Assembly: GCF_001422285.1 (NCBI RefSeq)
Contig: NZ_LMMO01000003.1
Location: 263,297-327,296, forward strand
Origin: Frigoribacterium sp. Leaf263
Lineage (GTDB): Bacteria > Actinomycetota > Actinomycetes > Actinomycetales > Microbacteriaceae
Direction: 5' to 3'
DNA length: 64,000 nucleotides
Positions 1 to 8,286 of the stretch are shown in pieces; the stretch's first letter is position 1; each line of letters opens with the position of its first letter. The notes below the pieces were generated by a model. It was not told where the DNA came from and searched no databases. It was given only the letters and a program-made list of their open reading frames with translations. A program made the translations under genes and the position numbers.

Positions 1-4
1 GCCG

Positions 5-22
5 AATTACACCGGTGTAATT
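5..22. promoter_or_regulatory. 18-bp perfect palindrome upstream of whiB2
   Basis: AATTACACCGGTGTAATT reads the same on both strands and ends 50 nt before the whiB2 start codon. The right arm contains TGTAAT, which could serve as a -10 hexamer, so a protein bound here would cover the promoter. Each half-site (TnACnC / GnGTnA) resembles half of a BldD box, but the centre is one base longer than the published BldD consensus. The binding protein is therefore unknown. Confidence 0.6.
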
Positions 23-72
23 GACCCCATCGCAGCCGTTCTGGGGGCGACGACGACGAGGGGAGATGTGCT

Positions 73-393
73 GTGACGATGAACGACACCCGTGTCGGAG
101 TACCCGACGACTGGCACGTCGACCCGGTCCTGCTCGGCGTCCCCGGCGTCCGCAGGGCTCAGTCGGACGACGAGAACCAGCTCGCCTGGCAGGCCGACTC
201 GCTCTGCGCTCAGACCGACCCCGAGGCGTTCTTCCCCGAGAAGGGCGGCTCGACCCGCGACGCCAAGAAGATCTGCGCGTCGTGCGACGTCAAGACCCAG
301 TGCCTCGAGTACGCCCTCCAGAACGACGAGCGATTCGGCATCTGGGGCGGCCTGTCCGAGCGGGAACGACGCAAGCTCCGCAAGCAGGCGTGA
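73..393 (+). CDS. whiB2: WhiB2/WhmD-type iron-sulfur transcriptional regulator
   Basis: This is a 106-aa WhiB-family protein. Four cysteines (C45, C68, C71, C77) form the [4Fe-4S] cluster set with the C-x2-C-x5-C spacing, followed by the G-[VI]-W-G-G turn (residues 89-93) and a basic tail. The stretch around residues 50-80 matches the WhiB2/WhmD/WhiB(Sco) subgroup, which controls septation and cell division. The GTG start at 73 has a GGGGAGA-type ribosome site 8 nt upstream; an ATG two codons later is the alternative. It lies immediately left of the wall-glycan genes, as in M. tuberculosis (Rv3260c, with Rv3259-Rv3257c). An 18-bp palindrome sits in the promoter. The family assignment is firm; the subgroup comes from sequence resemblance and context. 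Confidence 0.93.
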   Translation: MTMNDTRVGVPDDWHVDPVLLGVPGVRRAQSDDENQLAWQADSLCAQTDPEAFFPEKGGSTRDAKKICASCDVKTQCLEYALQNDERFGIWGGLSERERRKLRKQA

Positions 394-521
394 CCCGCGC
401 CTCCTCGGCCTCCCGGCGTGCTCCCCGATACGGGTCGCGCGCCGTCGTCGTCTGCAGGCATAGGTGCCTCACAGGTGCGGTCGGTCCGGCGCGGCGGACC
501 CTCGGCATGCGGCCGTCGACC

Positions 522-527
522 TAGGCT
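522..527 (+). promoter_or_regulatory. -10 hexamer of a probable leaderless promoter (glycosyltransferase)
   Basis: TAGGCT lies 9 nt before the ATG at 537, with no convincing ribosome site between them. Transcription would begin at or next to the start codon. Confidence 0.5.
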
Positions 528-536
528 GCTCAGGTC

Positions 537-3377
537 ATGCATCCGAGAGTCACAGCGATCCTCGTCGCCCCCGGTGGGGCGACCTATCTCGACCGGACCC
601 TCGAGGGTCTGTCGCGTCAGACGCGACCTCCCGAGGCGCTCGTCGTCGTCGACACGGGCGGCCCCGACTCGCCGGCCGGGCGCCTGTCTCTGAGCGGCGC
701 GGCGCAGCTCACCAGCGTGCCCTCCGCCCGGACCTTCGGCGAGGCCGTGTCCCACGGCGTGCGCGTGTCGGCCGACGCGGCGAGCGAGCGCTCCGGTGAC
801 GACGAGTGGCTGTGGTTCCTCGGGCACGACAACGCCCCGGCCGTCGACGCGCTCGAGCGTCTGATGTCCACCGTCGAGGTGGCCCCGTCCGTGGCGATCG
901 CCGGTCCGAAGCTGATGCGGTGGGACGAGCCCGGGACCATCGCCGAGTTCGGCGAGACGATGACGCGCTACGGCGCCTCGATGCCCCTCGTCGAGAACGA
1001 GCTGGATCAGGGGCAGCACGACTTCCACGACGACGTCCTGGGCGTCGCAGCCGGCGGGATGCTCATCCGGCGCAGCGTCTGGGAGTCCCTCGGCGGCTTC
1101 GACCCGGGGCTCCCGCACGTCGACGCCTCACTCGACCTCTCGGTGCGGGCTCGTCTCGCCGGCCACCGGGTCGTCGCCGTGCCGAGCGCGCAGGTGAGCA
1201 GCGCCGGCAACCCCGAGGACTTCGGGCAGCGGAACGGCGGGCATGCGCGCCGCGCGAGACTGCGGCGGGCCGCGCAGCTGCATCGCCGACTCGTCTACGC
1301 CCCCCTGGCCGCCGTGCCGCTGCACTGGCTCAGTCTCGTCCCGCTGGCGTTCGTCCGCTCCGTCTGGCATCTGCTGACGAAGAACCCCGGCGCCGTCGTC
1401 GGCGAGTTCTCGACGGCGCTGCGCGTGGCCTTCGGCGGAGGCAGGGTCCCGGCGGCGCGCCGGGCGCTGCATCGCAGCCGGACGACGTCGTGGTCGGCGA
1501 TCGAGCCGCTCCGGGCCTCGTACAACCAGGTCCGCGAGCGACGCGTCAACGAACGCGACGCCCTCGTCGCCCGCGGCGAGGACAGCGCCGATCCCCGTGC
1601 CAGCTTCATCGGCTCGGGCGGGCTGTGGGTCGTCGTCGGCACGACGGTCCTCAGCGTCGTGGCGTTCCTCCGTCTGCTCCGTGAGCCGGCGCTCACGGGC
1701 GGGGGTCTGCTTCCGCTCAGCACCAGCGTCGGCGAGCTCTGGAAGTCCGTCGGCTGGGGCTGGCGCGAGATCGGCGCCGGGTTCATCGGGCCGTCCGACC
1801 CGTTCGCCCTCGTGGTGGCCCTGCTCGGCACGCTCACGTTCTGGTCGCCGTCGACGTCCATCCTGGTCGTGTACCTGCTCGCCGCGCCGGTGTCGGCGAT
1901 CGGCACCTTCTTCGCGGCCCGTCGGATCACGTCGCGGCCGTGGGTCCCGGCGGTCGCCGCCGCGCTCTACGCCGTCTCGTCGCCTCTGTTCTCGTCGCTG
2001 CAGACGGGGCACCTCGGATCCGTCGTCGCGCACGTCGCACTGCCGTTCTTCGTCTGGGCCCTCATCGGCTCGGCGCGCTCCTGGGCGTCCGGGGCCGCCG
2101 CGTCGCTGCTGTTCGCCCTGGTGGCGGCCGGGTCGCCGGTCCTGCTGCCCGCCCTCCTCGTCCTGTGGGTGGGATCCCTCGCGACCCGGCCACGGGGCAT
2201 CCACCGCATGCTGGCGATCCCGCTGCCGGCCGTCGCGCTCTTCGCGCCGCTCGCCGTCGTCCAGATCGGCCGGGGCACGTGGTGGGCGATCCTCGCCGAC
2301 CCCGGCGCGCCCGCGCGCAACGACCCCGCCTCGCCCCTGCAGCTGCTGCTCGGCTCGCCCGAGACGGGGCTGAACGGCTGGACCTCCCTCCTCGCCGGCG
2401 TCGGCGTCCAGGGCGGCACCCTGGCCCTGATCGTCGCCGTGGGGCTCGTGCCCCTCGCCCTGCTCGCACTCGCGTCCCCGTTCGTCGGCTCGAGGACGCG
2501 CGCCGTCCCGGCCCTCGTCATCGCCCTGGCCGGCTATCTGACCGCGGTCGTCGCGACCCAGCTCTCGATCATCGGCGTCGGGAGCGAGAGCACGACCGTC
2601 TGGGCGGGAGGCGCGCTCAGCCTGTACCTGCTCGGCATGATCGGCGCGGCGGCCGTCACCCTCGACCGTCTGCCCCGCGTCGCCCCCGCGTCGGGCGTCG
2701 TCGTCGCCGTGTTCGCCGTCGCCGCCGCCGTCCCGGTGGTCATCGGCTCCCTCTCCGGAGCCGCCGACATCCGCTCGAGCCCGGGCCGCATCCTCTCCGC
2801 CTACGTCGCGGCGGAGGCCGAGGCGTCGCCCGAGATCGGCACGCTCGTGCTGACCCCGCAGCCCGACGGCTCGCTGGCCGTGTCGCTCGAGCACGGCCAG
2901 GGCGCCACCCTCGACGACCAGTCGACCCTCGACTCGACGGCGCAAACGCTGTCGTCGAGCACCGACGACCTCACCGTCCTGGCGGGCAACCTCGTCAGCC
3001 GCAGCGGCTTCGATCCCGCGGACGACCTGGCGCGTCAGGGCATCGGCTTCGTGCTGCTCACCGAGGGCTCCGGTGACGACGCCGCCGCCGCGCTGGGTCA
3101 GCGTGCGGGCGAGGCCCTCGACGCCGACGCCGCGTTCCTGGCGGTCGGCGACACGACCAACGGGCTGCTGTGGCGGTACATCGACTCGACCGATCAGCGC
3201 GAGCCCCACCCGGACGGCGGCCCCCTCGGCGTGATCGTCCTGGTCACCTGGGCGCTCGTGCTCGGCTCCGCGCTCCTGCTCGCCATCCCGACGACGCCGC
3301 GTCGCCGACGCAGCCGGGCGGGGACGCCCGAGGCCGAGCAGCCCGCCACCACCTTCGACGAGGAGCGAGATGACTGA
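537..3377 (+). CDS. Family 2 glycosyltransferase fused to a large multi-pass membrane region
   Basis: The 946-aa protein begins with a GT-A fold domain (about residues 1-225) recognisable from the N-terminal V-T-A-I-L-V strand, the LGHDNAP region (near 100) and the GGFDPGLP...DLSVRA acceptor-side motif (about 190-207). A basic amphipathic segment follows. About a dozen hydrophobic helices run from about residue 360 to 740, then an extracytoplasmic domain and a last helix near 900. This plan suggests a membrane-anchored transferase that builds an envelope polysaccharide; the sugar donor and acceptor are unknown. It overlaps the next gene by 8 nt, so the two are probably translated together. 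A TAGGCT hexamer just before ATG suggests a leaderless message. Homologues flank whiB2 in other Micrococcales, from memory. Confidence 0.85.
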   Translation: MHPRVTAILVAPGGATYLDRTLEGLSRQTRPPEALVVVDTGGPDSPAGRLSLSGAAQLTSVPSARTFGEAVSHGVRVSADAASERSGDDEWLWFLGHDNAPAVDALERLMSTVEVAPSVAIAGPKLMRWDEPGTIAEFGETMTRYGASMPLVENELDQGQHDFHDDVLGVAAGGMLIRRSVWESLGGFDPGLPHVDASLDLSVRARLAGHRVVAVPSAQVSSAGNPEDFGQRNGGHARRARLRRAAQLHRRLVYAPLAAVPLHWLSLVPLAFVRSVWHLLTKNPGAVVGEFSTALRVAFGGGRVPAARRALHRSRTTSWSAIEPLRASYNQVRERRVNERDALVARGEDSADPRASFIGSGGLWVVVGTTVLSVVAFLRLLREPALTGGGLLPLSTSVGELWKSVGWGWREIGAGFIGPSDPFALVVALLGTLTFWSPSTSILVVYLLAAPVSAIGTFFAARRITSRPWVPAVAAALYAVSSPLFSSLQTGHLGSVVAHVALPFFVWALIGSARSWASGAAASLLFALVAAGSPVLLPALLVLWVGSLATRPRGIHRMLAIPLPAVALFAPLAVVQIGRGTWWAILADPGAPARNDPASPLQLLLGSPETGLNGWTSLLAGVGVQGGTLALIVAVGLVPLALLALASPFVGSRTRAVPALVIALAGYLTAVVATQLSIIGVGSESTTVWAGGALSLYLLGMIGAAAVTLDRLPRVAPASGVVVAVFAVAAAVPVVIGSLSGAADIRSSPGRILSAYVAAEAEASPEIGTLVLTPQPDGSLAVSLEHGQGATLDDQSTLDSTAQTLSSSTDDLTVLAGNLVSRSGFDPADDLARQGIGFVLLTEGSGDDAAAALGQRAGEALDADAAFLAVGDTTNGLLWRYIDSTDQREPHPDGGPLGVIVLVTWALVLGSALLLAIPTTPRRRRSRAGTPEAEQPATTFDEERDD

Positions 3378-4782
3378 GAGATCCGTCGCCTCCACGACCG
3401 GACGCATCATCGTCGGAGTCGTGGGCATCGCCGTGGGGGCCGCCGTCGTCGCGGCGGCCACCGTCCTGCCGCTGCCGAGTCTCGAGACCACCCCGGCAGG
3501 GCAGGTCGTCACGCCCGTGCCGCTCGACCCGCAGCGCGTCTGCGCCGGCAGCGTGCTGCGCCTGTCCGATGCCGAGGGTCAGCAGGCGACGACGGCCAGC
3601 GCCGTCGGCGAGGCGCGGATCGCGACCTCGTCGAGCACGGGCTCCGAGTCCGCCGAGGCCCTGGCCGGCGCCGACGGCAGCAGCTCGTCGCCGCAGCTCG
3701 TCACGGCGGGGCTGGAGGGCGACGAGGTCCCCCTGATCGCCGCGTCGCAGAGTCAGAGCGTCGCCTCCGACGAGCTCGTCGGATTCGCCAGCTCCTCCTG
3801 CGCCGAGCCGAGCAGCTCGACCTGGCTCGTCGGCGGCTCGACCGAGACCGGTCGCGTGTCCCTGATCACGCTCGTCAACCCGAGCGACGTCAACGCCACG
3901 GTCGACCTGGGCATCACGGCCGAGACCGGCCGCGTGCAGGGCCCCGGCATCGAGGGCATCGTCGTCGGCCCGCGGAGCCAGCGCGTCGTCCCCCTCTCGG
4001 GATTCGAGACCGGCCTGCTCTCGCCCGTCGTGCATGTGACGAGCCGCGGGGGGCAGATCGTCGCCACCCTGCAGGAGTCGATCGTCCGCACACTCGATCC
4101 GGGCGGCGTCGACGTCATCAGCGGCGGCGCGGCCCCGAGCAGGACGACGGTCGTCCCGGGCATCATCGTCCGTGGCGGCGAGACCCTCGAGACGGCTCTG
4201 GCCGACCCCGACGCGGGCGACCTGCAGAGCGCTCTGCGGCTTCTGGCGCCGGGCGACTCGCCCGCACGCGTCTCCATCTCGCTGGCCGCCGACGACGGGA
4301 CGGGGACGACCTTCGACACGCGGATCGAGTCCGGTCTCGTCACCGACGTCCCGGTCGACGGTCTCGCCGACGGCCTCTACACGGCGACCATCACCTCCGA
4401 CGTGCCCGTCGTCGCCGCCGTCCGCACGTCGGCGTTGTCGGCCGACGGCGCCGTCGACCTGTCGTGGGCGTCGTCGGCTCCCGCGCTCTCGGGCGAGACC
4501 CTGGTGTCCGTGCCCGACGGCGACGGCGCACGGCTGACGCTGGCGAATCCGACGGACGTGCCCGTCACGGCCACCGTCGCCATCGACGGCGACGACGAGC
4601 GCGAGGTCGAGGTCCCTGCCGGCGCGAACCTCGCGGTCCGGGTGTCGTCGGGCGACTCCGTCCGGTTGTCGGGCGCCGACGGGCTGCGGGCCGCGATGAG
4701 CTTCTCGGCGGACGGCGCCGTGGCCGCCTGGCCCGTCGTCTCACCTCTGCCGGCCTCGTCACCGGTCACCGTCTACCCCTGA
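3370..4782 (+). CDS. DUF5719 family exported or membrane-anchored protein
   Basis: This 470-aa protein has one N-terminal hydrophobic segment (about residues 11-32) and no lipobox. The rest is rich in Ser, Asp, Val and Thr with repeating beta-strand patterns such as L-V-N-P-S-D-V-N-A and L-A-N-P-T-D-V-P-V. These look like immunoglobulin-like or beta-sandwich modules outside the membrane. The ATG lies inside the end of the glycosyltransferase gene (8-nt overlap), so the pair forms one transcription unit and likely acts on the same surface polymer. DUF5719 has no assigned function; partnership with the glycosyltransferase is inference from coupling. Confidence 0.78.
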   Translation: MTERSVASTTGRIIVGVVGIAVGAAVVAAATVLPLPSLETTPAGQVVTPVPLDPQRVCAGSVLRLSDAEGQQATTASAVGEARIATSSSTGSESAEALAGADGSSSSPQLVTAGLEGDEVPLIAASQSQSVASDELVGFASSSCAEPSSSTWLVGGSTETGRVSLITLVNPSDVNATVDLGITAETGRVQGPGIEGIVVGPRSQRVVPLSGFETGLLSPVVHVTSRGGQIVATLQESIVRTLDPGGVDVISGGAAPSRTTVVPGIIVRGGETLETALADPDAGDLQSALRLLAPGDSPARVSISLAADDGTGTTFDTRIESGLVTDVPVDGLADGLYTATITSDVPVVAAVRTSALSADGAVDLSWASSAPALSGETLVSVPDGDGARLTLANPTDVPVTATVAIDGDDEREVEVPAGANLAVRVSSGDSVRLSGADGLRAAMSFSADGAVAAWPVVSPLPASSPVTVYP

Positions 4783-4838
4783 CCCGCCGACGGAGCCTCA
4801 GGAGGCGCGGGGCCGGTCGGCCGGACGCCGGTCGCAGG

Positions 4839-5288
4839 TCAGCGGTCGCGCCATCGATCGGGTGCGAGATCCCAGGGGTCCTTGCCGAGCAGCTCGGCCA
4901 CGGCCCGGAAGACGTGCCCTTCGACGAGCACGCGGTGGTCCCATTCTCCGTCGGGCGAGGATCGGTGCTCGAGCGCGGGTGCGAGGCGCTCGATAGGGAG
5001 CCGGTAGAACAGGACCTTGCGGGCCTGACGATCCACGAGCCAGCGCTCGACGCGGGTGCGGTCGGGCTCGGCGGGCAATCCGGCGACCTCGAAGACGACG
5101 CCCTCGAGCTCATCGGGCCAGAGTTCCCGGAGGTAGTCGGCGGTCGACGCGACGATGTCGTCGAAGAGGTCGACGCGGGTGCGGAGGAATGGCAGGTGCG
5201 GCCCGGCGGCGGATGACCGCAGACCCCGGCCGTGCCGATCGCGGTGACGCGAGCGGTCGGTGACGCGGACGTGACGGGGCCTGGCCAT
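4839..5288 (-). CDS. Rv3259-like 'metallopeptidase family' protein without HExxH
   Basis: The 149-aa product matches the protein usually annotated as 'metallopeptidase family' beside DUF3499 in Actinobacteria (Rv3259 in M. tuberculosis). Recognisable parts are F-x-[DE]-I-V (about residues 43-48), LWPDELEGVVFEV (about 55-68) and the C-terminal E-L-L-G-K-D-P-W. No HExxH zinc-protease signature is visible; the corresponding helix reads EGHVFRAVAELLG. It is therefore probably not a zinc peptidase, whatever its name. The basic N-terminus (residues 1-25) is poorly conserved. The ATG at 5288 is preceded by TAGCAT at 6 nt, a leaderless arrangement. It is divergent from the DUF3499 gene across a 30-bp palindrome. 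Confidence 0.75.
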   Translation of the reverse strand: MARPRHVRVTDRSRHRDRHGRGLRSSAAGPHLPFLRTRVDLFDDIVASTADYLRELWPDELEGVVFEVAGLPAEPDRTRVERWLVDRQARKVLFYRLPIERLAPALEHRSSPDGEWDHRVLVEGHVFRAVAELLGKDPWDLAPDRWRDR

Positions 5289-5294
5289 CCCGTC

Positions 5295-5300
5295 ATGCTA
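5295..5300 (-). promoter_or_regulatory. -10 hexamer of leaderless promoter, Rv3259-like gene
   Basis: TAGCAT on the minus strand is separated by 6 nt from the ATG at 5288. It directly abuts the 30-bp palindrome 5301-5330. Confidence 0.6.
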
Positions 5301-5330
5301 GTCGCCCCGGGGCGGCCGCCCCGGGGCGAC
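5301..5330. promoter_or_regulatory. 30-bp perfect palindrome between two divergent promoters
   Basis: The sequence GTCGCCCCGGGGCGG is followed by its exact reverse complement, giving 30 bp with no mismatch. Each half itself contains CCCCGGGG. It fills the space between the minus-strand -10 at 5295-5300 and the plus-strand -10 at 5335-5340, so it covers the -35 regions of both promoters. It may be a shared operator, or form a cruciform or hairpin; no known regulator is assigned. Confidence 0.6.
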
Positions 5331-5334
5331 GGGC

Positions 5335-5340
5335 TAGTCT
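5335..5340 (+). promoter_or_regulatory. -10 hexamer of leaderless promoter, DUF3499 gene
   Basis: TAGTCT lies 8 nt before the ATG at 5349 and there is no ribosome site between, as expected for a leaderless transcript. Confidence 0.6.
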
Positions 5341-5348
5341 CGTCCTCG

Positions 5349-5561
5349 ATGAACGCACGTCCCTGCAGCAAGGTCACCTGCCACCAGGAGGCCGTCGCGA
5401 CGCTGACGTACGTCTACTCCGACCAGATGGTCGTCGTCGGGCCGTTGAGCGGCGTCGTCGAGCCCCACGGGTACGACCTCTGCGAGCGACACGCGTCGTC
5501 GTTGTCGGTTCCGCAGGGGTGGGAGGTCCTCCGCCGGGTAGTTTTGGGGAATGACATCTGA
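5349..5561 (+). CDS. DUF3499 family small cysteine protein
   Basis: The 70-aa protein contains the family hallmarks R-x-C-S-x3-C-H near residues 4-11, A-V-A-T-L-T-Y-V-Y-S-D (16-26), the GPLSGVVEPHGYDLCERHA segment (32-50) and a GWEVLRR tail. The paired Cys/His residues suggest a small zinc site. DUF3499 (Rv3258c type) is always near manB in Actinobacteria and has no known function. The ATG at 5349 is chosen because TAGTCT lies 8 nt upstream; a longer frame upstream would cross the palindrome and lacks a start signal. The 3' end overlaps the first 11 nt of manB. Confidence 0.85.
   Translation: MNARPCSKVTCHQEAVATLTYVYSDQMVVVGPLSGVVEPHGYDLCERHASSLSVPQGWEVLRRVVLGNDI
5539..5544 (+). promoter_or_regulatory. 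-10 hexamer of leaderless promoter, manB
   Basis: TAGTTT sits 6 nt before the manB ATG at 5551, inside the 3' end of the DUF3499 gene. Confidence 0.5.
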
Positions 5562-6969
5562 GAGCCCCGACCTCACCGCCTTCGTGAAGACCTACGACGT
5601 CAGGGGGCTGGTCGGCAGCCAACTCACCGACGAGGTCGTCGAGGCCTTCGGTGCGGCCTTCGCCGACGAGATCGAGGGCGCAGGCTCCGAGCTCGTCGTC
5701 GGCCACGACATGCGCGACTCGTCGCCCGCCTTCGCCGCCGCCTTCGCTCGCGGGGCCCGTGCCCGGGGCGCCCACGTGGTGTCCCTCGGCCTCTGCTCGA
5801 CCGACGAGTCGTACTTCGCCTCCGGCTCGTTGTCGGCGCCGGCGGCCATGTTCACCGCGAGCCACAATCCGGCCAGCTACAACGGCATCAAGATGAGCCG
5901 GGCGGGCGCCCAGGGCATCAGCCTCGACACCGGGCTCGCCTCGATCCGCGACCGCGCCTCCTCGTATCTCGCCGACGGCATCGAGGCCGTCGCCGAGCCC
6001 GGCGGGCAGCGCGACTACGACGCGCTCGGCGACTACGCCGCCTACCTCCGCCACCTCGTCGACCTGTCCGGCATCAGGCCCATCAAGGTCGTCGTCGATG
6101 CGGGCAACGGCATGGGCGGCCTCACCGTGCCCGCCGTGCTGGGCTCCGCGGCCGGTCTGCCCGAGCTGCCGATCGAGATCATCCCGATGTACTTCGAGCT
6201 CGACGGCACGTTCCCGAACCACGAGGCCAACCCCCTCGAGCCCGCCAACCTGGTCGACCTGCAGAAGGCTGTCGTCGAGCACGGCGCCGATCTCGGGCTC
6301 GCGTTCGACGGCGACGCCGACCGCTGCTTCGTCGTCGACGAGAACGGCGACGCCGTCACCCCGTCGGCCGTGGCGGCCATCGTCGCCGTCCGCGAGATCG
6401 CGAGGGTCCGGGCGCTCGAGCCCGACGCCGACATCGCCGTCATCCACAATCTCATCACCTCGCGCGCCGTGCCCGAGGCGATCGAGGCGTCGGGTGCCCG
6501 CGCGGTCCGCACGCGGGTCGGGCACTCGCTCATCAAGGACGAGATGCGCGAGACCGGTGCGATCTTCGGCGGCGAGCACTCGGCGCACTACTACTTCCGC
6601 GACTTCTGGGGAGCCGACAACGGCATGCTGGCCGCGATGCACGTGCTGGCCGAGTTCGGGTCGCAGGCCGAGCCGCTCTCGACGCTGACGGATCGCTACA
6701 CGCCGTATTCGGCGAGCGGCGAGATCAACTCGACGGTCACCGACGTGCCCGCGGCCTACGCCCGAATCGTCGACGCCTACGCGTCGCAGGGCGACTTCGA
6801 CGAGCTCGACGGCCTCACCGTGAGCGGCACCTCCGAGAACGGCGGCTTCTGGTGGTTCAACGTCCGCCCCTCGAACACCGAGCCGCTGCTGCGCCTGAAC
6901 GCCGAGGCGGCCACCGAGGCCGAGATGGTGCACGTGCGCGATGCCGTGCTGGGGCTCATCCGGGGCTAA
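5551..6969 (+). CDS. manB: Phosphomannomutase/phosphoglucomutase
   Basis: A 472-aa alpha-D-phosphohexomutase that interconverts mannose-6-phosphate and mannose-1-phosphate, and probably the glucose forms, in the cytoplasm. The phosphoserine loop is T-A-S-H-N-P with Ser104. The Mg2+ loop is DGDADR (253-258). A sugar-binding GGEHSAHYYF motif follows near 335, and the phosphate-binding RPSNTEP loop starts at 439. Length and domain order are standard for the family. It sits next to DUF3499 and the Rv3259-like gene as in M. tuberculosis (Rv3257c), so its product likely feeds GDP-mannose for wall glycans, including those made by the adjacent glycosyltransferase. TAGTTT 6 nt before ATG suggests leaderless initiation. 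Confidence 0.95.
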   Translation: MTSESPDLTAFVKTYDVRGLVGSQLTDEVVEAFGAAFADEIEGAGSELVVGHDMRDSSPAFAAAFARGARARGAHVVSLGLCSTDESYFASGSLSAPAAMFTASHNPASYNGIKMSRAGAQGISLDTGLASIRDRASSYLADGIEAVAEPGGQRDYDALGDYAAYLRHLVDLSGIRPIKVVVDAGNGMGGLTVPAVLGSAAGLPELPIEIIPMYFELDGTFPNHEANPLEPANLVDLQKAVVEHGADLGLAFDGDADRCFVVDENGDAVTPSAVAAIVAVREIARVRALEPDADIAVIHNLITSRAVPEAIEASGARAVRTRVGHSLIKDEMRETGAIFGGEHSAHYYFRDFWGADNGMLAAMHVLAEFGSQAEPLSTLTDRYTPYSASGEINSTVTDVPAAYARIVDAYASQGDFDELDGLTVSGTSENGGFWWFNVRPSNTEPLLRLNAEAATEAEMVHVRDAVLGLIRG

Positions 6970-6972
6970 ACT
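6967..6972 (+). promoter_or_regulatory. -10 hexamer of csoR, overlapping the manB stop codon
   Basis: TAAACT begins on the TAA stop of manB. Transcription would start near 6979, inside the adjoining operator. Confidence 0.55.
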
Positions 6973-6973
6973 G

Positions 6974-6988
6974 TACCCCCTGGGGGTA
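6974..6988. promoter_or_regulatory. CsoR-type operator
   Basis: TACCCCCTGGGGGTA is a perfect inverted repeat around a single central T. TACCCC-N-GGGGTA palindromes are typical CsoR/DUF156 operators. It starts one base after the -10 hexamer, so binding would block transcription and give autorepression relieved by copper. Confidence 0.75.
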
Positions 6989-7048
6989 TCCACGGGCGGG
7001 TGGGGCGTGACGCCCCTCCCTCCCGATCCGGAGTCACGAGGAGGCGCG

Positions 7049-7363
7049 GTGACCGACCACGACGAGCCGCAGCCGACGACGCACGTCGGCTACAGCGGCG
7101 ACAAGGAGCAGATCCTCAAGCGCCTGCGGCGTGCGGAGGGCCAGGTGCGCGGCATCCAGCGCATGGTCGACGACGACACGTACTGCATCGACGTGCTGAC
7201 GCAGGTCAGCGCGGCGACGAAGGCGCTCGAGACCGTCGCCCTCCAGCTCCTCGACGACCATCTGGCGCACTGCGTGGCCGAGGCGGCCCGAGAGGGCGGA
7301 GACGTCGCGGAGCAGAAGGTGCGCGAGGCCTCGGCGGCGATCGCCCGGCTCGTCCGCTCGTAG
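7049..7363 (+). CDS. csoR: Copper-sensing CsoR-family repressor
   Basis: A 104-aa all-helical DUF156 protein. The Cu(I) ligand set C46-H71-C75 has the same 25- and 4-residue spacing as M. tuberculosis CsoR (C36-H61-C65). This favours copper over the nickel or formaldehyde branches. The N-terminal helix K-R-L-R-R-A-E-G-Q-V-R-G-I-Q is the DNA-binding signature. The GTG at 7049 is chosen for the GAGGAGG ribosome site 4 nt upstream; that site is part of the recurrent AGGAGGCGCG motif. A palindrome on its promoter predicts self-regulation. No copper ATPase or chaperone is adjacent, so any other target lies outside the window. Confidence 0.9.
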   Translation: MTDHDEPQPTTHVGYSGDKEQILKRLRRAEGQVRGIQRMVDDDTYCIDVLTQVSAATKALETVALQLLDDHLAHCVAEAAREGGDVAEQKVREASAAIARLVRS

Positions 7364-7383
7364 GGCGGTCGATTCGGAGGCGC

Positions 7384-8268
7384 TCAGCGCCTCGGGAAGC
7401 CGGGCACGGTCCCCGTGAGAGCGGGCTGCAGCCGGGCGAGGGTCGCCGCCTCCCGAGCGAGCGCCGTCGACTCGCGATCGCGCCGGAGGACCGCCACCGC
7501 CGTCAGGAGCAGGGGAGCGTCGACGTCGGGCAGCGGCGACACGAAGGGGCGGACCTCGTCGGCGAGCTGCTCGGCGACCCGGCGCCGACTCGCCGGGGTG
7601 AGCCCCGCCTCCTGCTGGACGAACGCCGCGACGCGGCGGGCGGTGCCGTCGGGCAGTCGCGCGACGTCCGCCACGCCGGCCCAGCCCTCGAGCCCCGGCG
7701 GCAGCACGGCGACGACGCGGGTGTCTCGGGCCAGTCGTTCGTTGCGGCTGTAGGTGCCCGCCATCAGATCGCCGAGTCGGCGGGACGACCCGTTCAGCAG
7801 GCCGACGACGACCGCGAGTCCGCCCGTGGTGAGCACGATCTCGAGCAGCCCGACCAGCGACCGGGTGAGGGCGTGCCGGAATCCGATGGCGCCGCCGTCG
7901 ATCCGCACGATGCGGGCCCCGACGGCGAGGCGGCCGATCGAGCGCCCGTGCGTCGCCGTCTCGACGATCGCCGGGACGACGATGAGGCCGAAGGCGACCG
8001 AGCCGATCACGAGGGCCTGCGCGAGGGCGTCGTCGAGGGCTCCGGCGTCGTTCAGCAGGCCGACGAGGATGATGAGGGCGACGACCCCGGCGGCGTAGAC
8101 GAGGTAGTCGATGACGACCCCGGCGCCGCGGAGGACGATGCTGGTCGGACGCAGATCGAGAGCGACGGCCTCGCCGGTGACGAGCTCGTCGTCGCCCGCG
8201 CTGAAGGCCTCGACCTGATCGGCGCGGAGGACCGCCGGGGAGGCGCGGGGCCACTCGCGACGAGGCAT
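7384..8268 (-). CDS. RDD family membrane protein
   Basis: The 294-aa protein has an RDD domain (about residues 35-175): LRPTSIVLRGAGVVIDYLVY, then hydrophobic helices and the G-R-S-I-G-R-L-A-V-G motif. The R-R-L-G-D-L-M-A-G-T signature is followed by a soluble Arg-rich tail. RDD proteins are poorly defined membrane proteins, some linked to sodium transport. It is divergent from a SpoIIM-type gene only 18 bp away, with overlapping -10 boxes. In M. tuberculosis the same set (Rv3692-Rv3695: MoxR2, DUF58, SpoIIM, RDD) is clustered, which supports a joint envelope or stress role. Confidence 0.87.
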   Translation of the reverse strand: MPRREWPRASPAVLRADQVEAFSAGDDELVTGEAVALDLRPTSIVLRGAGVVIDYLVYAAGVVALIILVGLLNDAGALDDALAQALVIGSVAFGLIVVPAIVETATHGRSIGRLAVGARIVRIDGGAIGFRHALTRSLVGLLEIVLTTGGLAVVVGLLNGSSRRLGDLMAGTYSRNERLARDTRVVAVLPPGLEGWAGVADVARLPDGTARRVAAFVQQEAGLTPASRRRVAEQLADEVRPFVSPLPDVDAPLLLTAVAVLRRDRESTALAREAATLARLQPALTGTVPGFPRR

Positions 8269-8271
8269 GCC

Positions 8272-8280
8272 TAGTATCTA
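8272..8280. promoter_or_regulatory. Overlapping divergent -10 elements (RDD / SpoIIM)
   Basis: On the plus strand TAGTAT (8272-8277) lies 9 nt before the ATG at 8287. On the minus strand TAGATA (8280-8275) lies 6 nt before the ATG at 8268. The two leaderless promoters share bases and probably exclude each other. Confidence 0.5.
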
Positions 8281-8286
8281 ATCAGA

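Noticed and set aside
5-22. Exact BldD box before whiB2
   Set aside because: The half-sites fit but the palindrome has an even centre; the published consensus needs a single central A/T. Reported only as BldD-like.
1128-3512. 794-codon open frame on the minus strand opposite the glycosyltransferase
   Set aside because: Arg/Gly/Ala-rich low-complexity translation, typical antisense shadow of GC-rich coding DNA; the plus-strand gene has clear domains.
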